From positions 1,324,723-1,388,722 of the forward strand of contig CM001633.1 of assembly GCA_000309945.1 (NCBI GenBank): a stretch of DNA of 64,000 nucleotides, written 5' to 3'. Source of the DNA: Leptolyngbyaceae cyanobacterium JSC-12. GTDB taxonomy: Bacteria; Cyanobacteriota; Cyanobacteriia; Leptolyngbyales; Leptolyngbyaceae. The notes under the pieces were generated by a model. It was given only the letters and a program-made list of their open reading frames with translations, was not told the DNA's origin and searched no databases. Of this stretch, positions 8,510 through 16,197 are shown piece after piece (within the stretch, counting starts at the first letter, position 1; each line of letters opens with the position of its first letter). Both the position numbers and the translations under genes were made by a program.

Positions 8510-11404
8510 ATGGTTGCAACAGAACCCGGATCGTACAAAGACACAGTAAATCTACCCAAGACAGATTTCGACATGCGGGCGAATGCCGTCAAGCGAGAAC
8601 CTGAAATTCAGCGGTTTTGGGCAGAAAACCAGATTTACGATCGCCTGTCGCAAACTAACCCTGGTGAAATTTTTGTGCTCCATGATGGACCTCCTTACGC
8701 CAACGGTTCCTTGCACATGGGGCACGCTATGAACAAGGTGCTAAAGGACATCATCAATAAGTATCAGTTACTCAAAGGGCGAAAAGTGCGCTACGTGCCC
8801 GGTTGGGATTGTCACGGCTTACCGATCGAACTCAAGGTGTTGCAGGCGATGAAACCAGAGCAACGGCGTGAGTTAACCCCCTTAACGCTGCGCCAAAAAG
8901 CCAAAGAATTTGCCCTCAAAACCGTGGATGAACAACGGGAAAGCTTCAAACGGTACGGAGTCTGGGGCGATTGGGATCATCCCTACCTCACCCTAGAGCC
9001 GGAATACGAAGCGGCGCAAATCGGGGTGTTTGGGCAGATGGTATTGAAAGGCTACATTTACCGGGGGCGCAAACCCGTTCACTGGAGTCCCAGTTCTAAA
9101 ACAGCGCTGGCAGAAGCAGAACTAGAATATCCCGAAGGGCACACCTCACGCAGTTTGTATGCCGCCTTTGAAGTGACGAATGTGCCAATGGCGCTGCAAA
9201 CTCCTTTCGATCCATTTCTGGGAGAACTGGGTGTTGCCATCTGGACTACCACTCCCTGGACAATCCCCGGCAACCTGGGGGTAAGCGTCAATCCAGATTT
9301 AGTTTATGCCGTGGTGGAAGTGGGCGAGAATGCTCCCGGGCGGTTTAAGTATTTGCTCGTTGCAAAAGATTTAGTTGAAAGCCTCTCTGATACCCTGGGA
9401 ACCTCCTTAACTGTTCGAGCAACAATAATGGGGCGGTTGCTAGAACACATCACCTATCGCCATCCCTTGTTTGATCGCGAAAGTGAAGTGCTGATCGGCG
9501 GTGATTACGTCACCACTGATTCAGGTACCGGCTTAGTACACACCGCCCCTGGTCATGGGCAGGAAGACTACCAGGTGGGAATGCGCTACGGCTTGCCCAT
9601 CCTGGCTCCTGTGGATGATGACGGGAACTTCACTGCCGAAGCTGGACCATTATTCGCTGGGCTGAATGTGTTGGGAGATGGCAACGGAGCCGTGATTACT
9701 GCCTTGCAAGAAGCTGGCTCCCTGCTAAAAGAGGAACCCTATCAACACAAGTATCCTTATGACTGGCGCACTAAAAAACCAACAATCTTCCGGGCGACGG
9801 AGCAGTGGTTCGCATCGGTGGAAGGGTTTCGGGATGAAGCATTGAAAGCGATCGCAGAAGTACGGTGGATACCGGCACAGGGCGAAAATCGGATCACGCC
9901 AATGGTCGCCGATCGCTCTGATTGGTGCATTTCCCGGCAGCGCAGTTGGGGCGTCCCCATTCCTGTGTTTTACGACGAAGAGACGGGCGAACCACTGTTG
10001 AATCAAGAGACGATTGCCCATGTGCAGGCGATCATTGCCGAAAAAGGCTCCGATGCCTGGTGGGAATTGCCTGTGGCAGAATTGCTGCCCGAACCCTATC
10101 GTAGCAACGGCAAGACCTACCGCAAAGGCACCGATACAATGGATGTCTGGTTTGACTCCGGTTCATCCTGGGCAGCCGTTGCCAAACAACGTCCTGAATT
10201 GCGGTATCCCGTGGATATGTACCTGGAAGGATCAGATCAGCATCGGGGCTGGTTCCAGTCCAGTTTGCTGACCAGTGTGGCTGTGAATGGTCATGCACCC
10301 TATAAAACAGTGTTAACTCATGGCTTTGCTCTGGACGAACAGGGACGCAAGATGAGTAAGTCGTTGGGCAATGTAGTTGATCCAGCCATCATCATCAACG
10401 GTGGCAAAAATCAGAAGGAGGAACCACCCTATGGTGCTGATGTATTGCGGCTTTGGGTGTCGTCGGTAGATTACACCTCAGATGTGCTGATTGGTAAGAA
10501 TATCCTGAAGCAATTGGGTGATGTCCGCGGCAAGATTCGCAATACGGCTCGATTTTTACTGGGTAACTTGCATGATTTCAATCCAGCAACGGATGTGATT
10601 ACCTATGACCAACTGCCAGAACTCGATCGCTATATGCTGCATCGAATCACAGAAGTATTCAATGATGTGACTGATGCATTTGAAACGTTCCAATTTTATC
10701 GGTTCTTTCAAACAGTGCAGAACTTTTGCGTTGTTGATTTATCCAACTTCTATCTCGATATTGCCAAAGACCGGTTATACATCAGTACCGCCAATTCCCC
10801 CCGTCGTCGCAGTTGCCAAACGGTGATGTGGGTGGCACTGGAAAATCTGGCACGAGCGATCGCGCCTGTTCTGTCCCATTTGGCAGAAGATATCTGGCAA
10901 TTTCTCCCCTATGCTACGCCACACAAATCAGTATTTGAAGCAGGCTGGGTGAAACTGGAACCGGAATGGAACAAACCTGAACTGGAACAGAAATGGGAGC
11001 AACTGCGCGACATCCGCACCGAAGTGAATAAAGTGCTGGAAAAAGCTCGCACCGACAAAGCGATCGGCTCTTCGTTGGAAGCCAAATTGCTGCTGTATGT
11101 CTCTGATCCTGCTTTGCAAAAGACTTTGCAAGAACTGAATCCTGGTGATCAAAACTCATCGCCAAATCACGTGGATGAATTACGGTATTTATTTTTGACT
11201 TCACAAGTGGAGTTATTGCATTCTCCTGAAGAACTTACTGATGCACAATACAGAACTCAAATTGAAACATTGGGAATTGGCGTTGTCAAAGCTGATGGCA
11301 AAAAGTGCGATCGCTGCTGGAATTACTCGGTTCATGTAGGTGAATTTACAGATCATCCATTGCTGTGTGAGCGGTGTGTGCCTGCGATCGCTGGAAACTT
11401 TTAG
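8510..11404 (+). CDS. ileS: Isoleucyl-tRNA synthetase
   Basis: Class I aminoacyl-tRNA synthetase that charges tRNA-Ile with editing of valine, 964 residues. The HIGH motif appears as HMGH (residues 69-72) within PPYANGSLHMGH. KMSKS lies near residue 614 (GRKMSKSLGNVVDP). The CP1 editing region is present between them (IWTTTPWTIPGN, GTGLVHTAPGHGQEDY). A C-terminal zinc-finger pair is visible (CDRCWNYS and CERC), so the enzyme is full length. No T-box-like leader is seen in the 184-bp upstream gap. Confidence 0.98.
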   Translation: MVATEPGSYKDTVNLPKTDFDMRANAVKREPEIQRFWAENQIYDRLSQTNPGEIFVLHDGPPYANGSLHMGHAMNKVLKDIINKYQLLKGRKVRYVPGWDCHGLPIELKVLQAMKPEQRRELTPLTLRQKAKEFALKTVDEQRESFKRYGVWGDWDHPYLTLEPEYEAAQIGVFGQMVLKGYIYRGRKPVHWSPSSKTALAEAELEYPEGHTSRSLYAAFEVTNVPMALQTPFDPFLGELGVAIWTTTPWTIPGNLGVSVNPDLVYAVVEVGENAPGRFKYLLVAKDLVESLSDTLGTSLTVRATIMGRLLEHITYRHPLFDRESEVLIGGDYVTTDSGTGLVHTAPGHGQEDYQVGMRYGLPILAPVDDDGNFTAEAGPLFAGLNVLGDGNGAVITALQEAGSLLKEEPYQHKYPYDWRTKKPTIFRATEQWFASVEGFRDEALKAIAEVRWIPAQGENRITPMVADRSDWCISRQRSWGVPIPVFYDEETGEPLLNQETIAHVQAIIAEKGSDAWWELPVAELLPEPYRSNGKTYRKGTDTMDVWFDSGSSWAAVAKQRPELRYPVDMYLEGSDQHRGWFQSSLLTSVAVNGHAPYKTVLTHGFALDEQGRKMSKSLGNVVDPAIIINGGKNQKEEPPYGADVLRLWVSSVDYTSDVLIGKNILKQLGDVRGKIRNTARFLLGNLHDFNPATDVITYDQLPELDRYMLHRITEVFNDVTDAFETFQFYRFFQTVQNFCVVDLSNFYLDIAKDRLYISTANSPRRRSCQTVMWVALENLARAIAPVLSHLAEDIWQFLPYATPHKSVFEAGWVKLEPEWNKPELEQKWEQLRDIRTEVNKVLEKARTDKAIGSSLEAKLLLYVSDPALQKTLQELNPGDQNSSPNHVDELRYLFLTSQVELLHSPEELTDAQYRTQIETLGIGVVKADGKKCDRCWNYSVHVGEFTDHPLLCERCVPAIAGNF

Positions 11405-11434
11405 CGCATTAGACACATCAGAAAGGAGGAAGAG

Positions 11435-11572
11435 ATGATAACAAAAAGCCCGAAAGATGCGAGTCTGGATGAATTAGAGGCTTTAGTTTATACAGATGTG
11501 TTGGATGTGGTCGTGCCAGAGTTGGGCTTTTGCAGGGCCTTCACCCGTTTTAGATACCCTGCCGCTGTTTGA
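11435..11572 (+). CDS. Small ORF (45 aa), possible truncated gene
   Basis: ATG 11435 has a strong ribosome site (AAGGAGGAAGAG). The 45-codon frame reads MITKSPKDASLDELEALVYT and then DVLDVVVPELGFCRAF and stops at TGA 11570-11572. The start DELEALVYTDVL and the later GF.RAFTR loosely recall the beginning of a GGDEF domain (YTDxLTGLxNRRGF), so it could be a 5' remnant. That is a weak resemblance. Its 3' part overlaps the left arm of an 11-bp inverted repeat. It sits 30 bp after ileS and could be co-transcribed with it. Confidence 0.4.
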   Translation: MITKSPKDASLDELEALVYTDVLDVVVPELGFCRAFTRFRYPAAV

Positions 11573-11595
11573 TACGAGGGGCGTCCCTGCAAAAG
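11527..11595. repeat. 11-bp perfect inverted repeat
   Basis: CTTTTGCAGGG (11527-11537) is repeated in inverted orientation as CCCTGCAAAAG (11585-11595) with 47 bp between the arms. It overlaps the end of the small ORF after ileS. It may be a transcript hairpin or the ends of a very short insertion. No T-tract follows. Confidence 0.5.
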
Positions 11596-11638
11596 TTCTG
11601 AAGATAGGCACTACCAATCTAGTTCTGCAAATAGTTCA

Positions 11639-13081
11639 CTATTGCAAACTTGCCAGCAGGCGCAGGGCTTCAGGATCGTTAGGTTTAAGTTGCAGAGCAC
11701 GTTGCCAAGACGCGATCGCCTCATTTCGCCGACCCAATGCGTTCAACGTTTGCCCTTGCAAAATCCAGGCGACGGCAAGATTGGGATCAAATTGTAAGGC
11801 TTGACTGTAAGCTGCCAGTGCTAAATCATAGCGAGTTTGCTCATGCAGGGCTTTGCCTTTTCCCATCCAGGCATCCGCAAACTGAGGATTGATTGCAAGG
11901 GCACGGTCATAGGATGCGATTGCCCCCTGATAATCGCCCAAATTTTTATTCAACAAATTGCCGCGCATATACCAGAGAACATAATCATCCGGCTTCAACT
12001 CCGTCGCCTTGTCAAATGAGCCAAATGCCGCATCATATTTGCCCAATACTGCCAGCAATACGCCGCGATCGCGCCACACACCGTACAGGTCTGGTTTTAG
12101 AAGAATCGTGCGATCATACGACTCTAATGCTTCTGTAGGACGTTTCAGCGCAAACAGCACGTTGCCCCGTTCGTACCAGGCAGCATGAAGATTGGGGTTG
12201 AGTCGCACTGCCTGATTCAACGCTGCCAGTGCCTCTTCAAACCGTCCCAACCGATAAAGCTGATTGCCGCGATTCGTCCACTCTACTGCACTAGCACTAG
12301 ACAAGAGCGGATCAGGAATGACCATTGGTTGTTGAATTGCAACTTGAGTTGGTGGCATCGTGGTTGTTTGTAATGACAGCCGTAATCCCGTTTGATAAAC
12401 CCGATTTAGAAACGTAGAGATTGGAATCCCCGAACTAAAACCACGTTTGATGCGGGCAATGCCTCGCTGCCCATCGAGTACTTCTTCACCCTCTGCCAGC
12501 CCATGAATGCCAATGACTCGTCCATCACTATCCAGCACCGCCCCGCCACTCATGCCAACCTGGGTAAGATTGCTGTAGAACAATTCGTAGCCATCCTGCC
12601 GAAGTCCCTGGGTCAGCGCTAGCGAAAAACTGCGATCGCTCAAAATCCCTGCTGTAAACACCCGTGTTCGGTTCGCCGTCCACCCTGCTGTATATACATT
12701 TCGGAAGCTAGCATCGTAGGAGTAGTTTGCCAGAGTTGCCACAGGATAAGTCCGCCGACTGGTAAAAGGCACCAGCGCTAAATCCACGCCAGGCATTTGC
12801 ACAATGCGAGAATACTGCACAGGGTAGCGATCGCCTGATGCTGCAACAACCATATAGCTATCCTGCGTTCCCACCACATGTCGCGCCGTGAGCACATAGT
12901 AGGTCTCGCCCTCGCGTGCCACAATCACTCCCGAACCAGGGTTAGCACTATCGATTAGAACCGTGAATCCCTCAGCCAAGCGCTGCACTTGATTAGCTGA
13001 TAACGCCTGTACTGGTTGGGGTTGGATAAGTGCGATCGCTGTTCCAAGAAAGAGCGTTGAAAAAAGATAAAAGCGTGTCAT
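11639..13081 (-). CDS. Secreted trypsin-like serine protease with TPR repeats
   Basis: 480 residues. An N-terminal signal peptide (FYLFSTLFLGTAIALIQ, likely cleaved after VQA) directs it to the periplasm. The chymotrypsin-fold protease domain has an apparently complete triad: His68 (LTARHVVGT), Asp100 (GVDLALV) and Ser178 (GMSGGAV). From about residue 266 come at least five TPR repeats (AVEWTNRGNQLYRLGRFEEA, LHAAWYERGNVLFALKRPTE and similar), likely a protein-binding scaffold. The next upstream gene on the strand is another trypsin-like protease, and a COP23 protein follows, so this is a group of secreted proteins. Substrate unknown. The ribosome site is weak. Confidence 0.92.
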   Translation of the reverse strand: MTRFYLFSTLFLGTAIALIQPQPVQALSANQVQRLAEGFTVLIDSANPGSGVIVAREGETYYVLTARHVVGTQDSYMVVAASGDRYPVQYSRIVQMPGVDLALVPFTSRRTYPVATLANYSYDASFRNVYTAGWTANRTRVFTAGILSDRSFSLALTQGLRQDGYELFYSNLTQVGMSGGAVLDSDGRVIGIHGLAEGEEVLDGQRGIARIKRGFSSGIPISTFLNRVYQTGLRLSLQTTTMPPTQVAIQQPMVIPDPLLSSASAVEWTNRGNQLYRLGRFEEALAALNQAVRLNPNLHAAWYERGNVLFALKRPTEALESYDRTILLKPDLYGVWRDRGVLLAVLGKYDAAFGSFDKATELKPDDYVLWYMRGNLLNKNLGDYQGAIASYDRALAINPQFADAWMGKGKALHEQTRYDLALAAYSQALQFDPNLAVAWILQGQTLNALGRRNEAIASWQRALQLKPNDPEALRLLASLQ

Positions 13082-13258
13082 AGGGGATGGGGGAGATGGG
13101 GAATCACTGAGTGTCGGCTTTTGACTTTTGCTTTCTGTTCTGACTTCTGATCTTTCTAATCTGCAATCTCAAATCTTTCTGGCTCCTGTCTTCTACCTTC
13201 CTTCGTCTTCCTCACTTCCTCGACCTCCCTCGACCTCCTTCCTTCTGCTTCCTGCCTT
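13082..13258. repeat. CT-rich short tandem/dispersed repeats
   Basis: The stretch between the two protease genes is built of degenerate 7-bp-like units (TTCTGACTTCTGATC, CTTCCTCACTTCCTCGACCT). Its first ~65 bp match, in inverted orientation, the sequence at 15785-15848, including the shared CACTCAGTGATTCCCCATCT. Such short tandemly repeated repetitive sequences are typical of filamentous cyanobacteria. Confidence 0.75.
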
Positions 13259-14038
13259 CTATCTCCTAATTCCCGCCTGAAAGGTCTCAATCGGGATTGC
13301 CCAACTAGATTGAATGATGGTTTTGCGTTGCGCTTGGGGAGGTTTGGAACCGTCTTGAAAGATGTAGGGATCGCCCCAGAGTGGGTAGGCGCGCAGGCTA
13401 TTGATGCCAACTACTTCTCCTCGCAGGTTGAGGACAGGACCACCACTCATGCCTTGATGGATCAAATTTGTGTAACCAATTTGGTAGCCACCGATGAAGG
13501 CTTTTGGAGGAAGTAGCGAGATTTTGCCAACGGTGATTAGCAAACCATTGGCTTGGTTAGGAGGGGGTTCAAGGGGAAATCCGGCGGAGATGACAGGATC
13601 TCCTTCTAGCAGATGATTGGTATTAGTTAGAGACGCGATCGCATAGGGTGCCTTGCTGCGGAATTGCAAAATGGCTAAATCATTCCCTCGAAAATCAAAT
13701 TTTTTTACTAAATTTGCCGGATGCGATCGCCCATCTGGCGTTTGAATCACATAGGGTGCTCCCACATTTACCACATGGCGATTGGTCAACACGCTGTAGA
13801 TTTGTCCTTGGCGCTGAACCAGAATGCCAGAGCCGCCATTACGGCTAGCTTTCACTTTTACGGTGATGGCACGCGATCGCTCGTATAGGGAATCTTGTGC
13901 AACTTGTCTCCCTCGTAACTGGCTGATTTTAGGAGGAAGCATTAGCGGATTTACAACACACTCACTTGGAGACAGCATTTGCATTGGCAATAGCCAATAG
14001 CTGGCACAAGCAACAAAGGTAAGTGGTAACCCAATCAC
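13259..14038 (-). CDS. Secreted trypsin-like serine protease
   Basis: 259 residues from a GTG start at 14038. I chose it because GGGAGGGA lies about 8 nt upstream and the protein then opens with a hydrophobic export signal (IGLPLTFVACASYWLLP). A TTG at 14062 would add eight polar residues in front of the signal. The triad is visible: His88 (LTNRHVVN), Asp120 (GNDLAIL) and Ser198 (GMSGGPV). There is no PDZ or TPR domain, unlike the following gene on this strand. It is probably a periplasmic protease. It is a paralogue-like neighbour of the protease-TPR protein and is separated from it by repeats. Confidence 0.9.
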   Translation of the reverse strand: MIGLPLTFVACASYWLLPMQMLSPSECVVNPLMLPPKISQLRGRQVAQDSLYERSRAITVKVKASRNGGSGILVQRQGQIYSVLTNRHVVNVGAPYVIQTPDGRSHPANLVKKFDFRGNDLAILQFRSKAPYAIASLTNTNHLLEGDPVISAGFPLEPPPNQANGLLITVGKISLLPPKAFIGGYQIGYTNLIHQGMSGGPVLNLRGEVVGINSLRAYPLWGDPYIFQDGSKPPQAQRKTIIQSSWAIPIETFQAGIRR

Positions 14039-14131
14039 GTTAAAGTCCCTCCCACGGGGCAATATAAACGATTAAGTACCTTGAAAACTGATATGCGCTA
14101 TAGGTCAACAATCATCCAGGCGCTATTCCAG

Positions 14132-14163
14132 TTTCCGCACAAGTTCCAGGCGATGTGCGGAAA
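14132..14163. repeat. 10-bp perfect hairpin between COP23 and protease genes
   Basis: TTTCCGCACA (14132-14141) pairs with TGTGCGGAAA (14154-14163) around a 12-nt loop. It lies downstream of the COP23 gene and upstream of the protease, so it could be a transcript-processing or attenuation structure. Confidence 0.5.
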
Positions 14164-14207
14164 AGGCACGGGCAACACGAACAGGATCATAAAACTGGCG
14201 CAGTTGC

Positions 14208-14228
14208 CCCGTGCTTCTCAAACACGGG
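14208..14228 (-). terminator. Terminator-like hairpin after the COP23 gene
   Basis: CCCGTG (14208-14213) and CACGGG (14223-14228) form a short GC stem just 5 nt beyond the COP23 stop on the minus strand. Only a weak T-run (GTTTTATG) follows about 20 nt further on, so termination strength is uncertain. Confidence 0.35.
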
Positions 14229-14233
14229 TCAGC

Positions 14234-14920
14234 CTAACGATTGGCTTGAATAGCTGCAGTGTAAGGTCTCATGTCCACAAAGATGCGCTCCTCGCTTTCA
14301 AATAGTGGACCAGACGCACCTGCCCGCACATCAAACAACTGTTGAATTGTGCGACTAGCACTTTGCCCCGATTTCAACGTAAATAAAACGCCTGTGCAAG
14401 GACCACCTCTATCAGTAGCTACACACACAACAGGTTGATTGTTTACAAATCCCGTCGTGACATAGTTTAGAATTCCCTGATTGTAGAATCGGTTAAATCG
14501 TTGTGATACATCCCGGCAACGAACTTCTGGCGTATAACCAGAGTGCTCGAAATAGTGGGATACCCAACGGATTAGCGGGATATTACCAGTTGGTGTATTG
14601 ACATAAGTGGTAGGGGTACCGTGGGAACTTCTACCACAAAAGAAGTAGTCTTTTGCAATAGGTTTGGGTTCAGGTTGAGCGCAGGGTATTGGACCATCTG
14701 GAACGCAGATGAGGCTACCTGGTGGCAACCCCCCGGTCCCTGGAGCAATTGCCGGACCTCCAGTGGGTACTGTTGGAACCACTGTTGCTCCAGGAGTAGA
14801 CGGGGTTGTTGTAACTGTGACTTTCGGTTTCTTGGCATAACTCGGTTGTTGGAGAGCGATCGCAGCGCTAACAGCGAACACTCCCAAACCCAAAATTTTT
14901 AAGCCCGTTCGAGATTTCAT
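14234..14920 (-). CDS. Secreted COP23-domain protein
   Basis: 228 residues. The signal peptide is clear (GLGVFAVSAAIALQQPSYA). A Pro/Thr/Gly-rich linker follows (TTTPSTPGATVVPTVPTGG). The C-terminal half from about residue 92 matches the COP23 (circadian oscillating protein, 23 kDa) domain pattern: FFCGRSSHGTPTTYVNT, IRWVSHYFEHSGYTPEVRC, a VTTGFVNNQPVVCVA segment and LFTLKSGQ. It has conserved cysteines. COP23 proteins are cyanobacterial envelope proteins of unknown biochemical role. The start has a good ribosome site (CCGGAGAATAATTCAAC before ATG). Secreted proteases follow on the same strand. Confidence 0.85.
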   Translation of the reverse strand: MKSRTGLKILGLGVFAVSAAIALQQPSYAKKPKVTVTTTPSTPGATVVPTVPTGGPAIAPGTGGLPPGSLICVPDGPIPCAQPEPKPIAKDYFFCGRSSHGTPTTYVNTPTGNIPLIRWVSHYFEHSGYTPEVRCRDVSQRFNRFYNQGILNYVTTGFVNNQPVVCVATDRGGPCTGVLFTLKSGQSASRTIQQLFDVRAGASGPLFESEERIFVDMRPYTAAIQANR

Positions 14921-15023
14921 GTTGAATTATTCTCCGGATTAAAACGTGAATCTGGGAAACGCCAGACGGTTTGCCACACGTGCTACATCACCCTGCTTGC
15001 TGCGGCAACTCCTGATGGCTACC

Positions 15024-15048
15024 CCACGTTCCATTTATCGGAACGTGG
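15024..15048. promoter_or_regulatory. Palindrome with motif shared with another secreted-protein gene
   Basis: CCACGTTCC-ATTTATC-GGAACGTGG is a perfect 9-bp inverted repeat about 105-130 bp upstream of the COP23 start. The 15-mer ACGTTCCATTTATCG inside it recurs at 16132-16146, upstream of the small Tyr-rich secreted protein. A shared operator or promoter element is inferred. Confidence 0.45.
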
Positions 15049-15093
15049 AACAACTATCCGGATAAATTCGTCTACAAAATTCTTTCTCTATTT

Positions 15094-15531
15094 CTATTCC
15101 TTGCTCTGACTCAGTCGCTTCAGATAATCCCAGCCGCGTTGGGGCCACACGTGCGATCGCCCCGTTTTCTCGGCAATCCACTTAGCCACTTTTGGTCCTG
15201 ACCATTTCCCCCCATCGGGCGCGGGAGATTGCAGGGCGCATTTGAGTTCCCGCTGTTGCTCAGCAGTGAGGAGCGATCGTGGTGAAATTTGCCGTTTCTG
15301 ACTACGGTTTTTCAAAGCTTCTGGTCCGTTTTGGTTATAACGACGAATAATTTCTTTGGCATAGTCGTAATTCAAATCAACCGCTTGAGCCGCTTGTTTA
15401 ATCGTCCAATCTTGAGCAACCAGGTGAATTAGCTGCCATCGTCGGGCTTCAGACGTATCTCTTGCCCTACGATACCGCGTCCTTAGCTCATCCAGGGTGA
15501 GATAAGATTTCAGCTCTGCTTTAGGTGGCAT
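15094..15531 (-). CDS. Helix-turn-helix protein, IS630-type N-terminal domain
   Basis: 145 residues. The HTH part (WQLIHLVAQDWTIKQAAQAV, then YAKEIIRRYNQNGPEAL) and the following winged segment (LTAEQQRELKCAL, GPKVAKWIAEKTG) match the DNA-binding half of IS630-type transposases. There is no DDE catalytic domain. Stand-alone proteins of this type occur in cyanobacteria. It could be a retired transposase fragment or a domesticated DNA-binding protein. It is followed by no second ORF encoding the catalytic half. Repeats flank it on the upstream side. Confidence 0.75.
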   Translation of the reverse strand: MPPKAELKSYLTLDELRTRYRRARDTSEARRWQLIHLVAQDWTIKQAAQAVDLNYDYAKEIIRRYNQNGPEALKNRSQKRQISPRSLLTAEQQRELKCALQSPAPDGGKWSGPKVAKWIAEKTGRSHVWPQRGWDYLKRLSQSKE

Positions 15532-15544
15532 CTCAACGGGATTA

Positions 15545-15630
15545 TTTAGGATTTATAGCGCCAGAAGGCAGGAGAAGGAGGGTTAGAAGTCCAGAAGTCA
15601 GGAAACAGGAAGATTTTAGATTGCAGATTA
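15545..15630. repeat. Purine-rich short repeats
   Basis: Degenerate repeats of the AGAAGGCAGGAGAAGGAGG / CCAGAAGTCAGGAAACAGG type, the reverse complement of the CT-rich repeats at 13082-13258. No gene is seen here. Confidence 0.6.
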
Positions 15631-15773
15631 GAGGATGCTTGAAAAGCACGGTTTCTAGTGATTTGGACAACTAAAGTCGTTACTACAAACAGAAGAACAC
15701 GGATCTATGCAGCTGTTTTTTGGGGTTTGTCGTGATGGGTTTAACCATCCCCACCTTTTTCAAACACCCTCTC
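15631..15773 (+). mobile_element. MITE-like repeat, copy 1
   Basis: A 143-bp copy of a repeat also found at 33083-33224 (inverted) and 57333-57474. The ends are imperfect inverted repeats (GAGGATGCTTGAAAA versus TTTTCAAACACCCTC). The interior has the palindromic AACTAAAGTCGTTACTACAA and a TGGGGTTTGTCGTGATGG segment. No coding capacity. Confidence 0.75.
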
Positions 15774-15784
15774 AGAGAGATACA

Positions 15785-15848
15785 GACGTCAGAAAACAAA
15801 AGTCAAAAACCGACACTCAGTGATTCCCCATCTTCCCCGTCTTCCCCG
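15785..15848. repeat. Dispersed repeat, inverted partner of 13082-13147
   Basis: GTCAGAAAACAAAAGTCAAA followed by ACCGACACTCAGTGATTCCC matches the reverse complement of the sequence just upstream of the protease-TPR gene. Together the copies bracket about 2.7 kb. Confidence 0.6.
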
Positions 15849-15859
15849 CCCCAATTCTT

Positions 15860-16102
15860 TTAGAGAAGATACTCTGGTCGGGCGATGGAATAGTAGGCAT
15901 AGTGATAAGCTGGAGCATCGCGGCGATAGGCTCGATCCAAGGCAGGGATCTGAATTCGCGTATCGCTGTAAGACCAGCCTTCATAGGCTAAGTAAGATTC
16001 GTAAGAATAATCGGAGGCGTAGCTGGGCTGACTCACGATCGCTGTGATCCCAACTGCGATTGCAGCCGATGGCGACAAGGAATTGAAGGACAGTGACTTC
16101 AT
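15860..16102 (-). CDS. Small secreted Tyr-rich protein
   Basis: 80 residues. The signal peptide (LSPSAAIAVGITAIVSQPSYA) is probably cleaved after SYA, leaving a ~50-residue mature peptide rich in Tyr, Ala, Ser and Asp (SDYSYESYLAYEGWSYSDTR). It is not recognised as a known family. The upstream region shares a 15-bp motif with the COP23 gene, suggesting co-regulation of envelope proteins. No cysteines remain in the mature part. Confidence 0.6.
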   Translation of the reverse strand: MKSLSFNSLSPSAAIAVGITAIVSQPSYASDYSYESYLAYEGWSYSDTRIQIPALDRAYRRDAPAYHYAYYSIARPEYLL

Positions 16103-16197
16103 GGAAACGTCTGTCTAATAGGGCAACATACGTTCCATTTATCGAAAACTGCCAGAATTTTCCGGATGAAACCTGATTCCCTGCGAAGATTTTTCAT

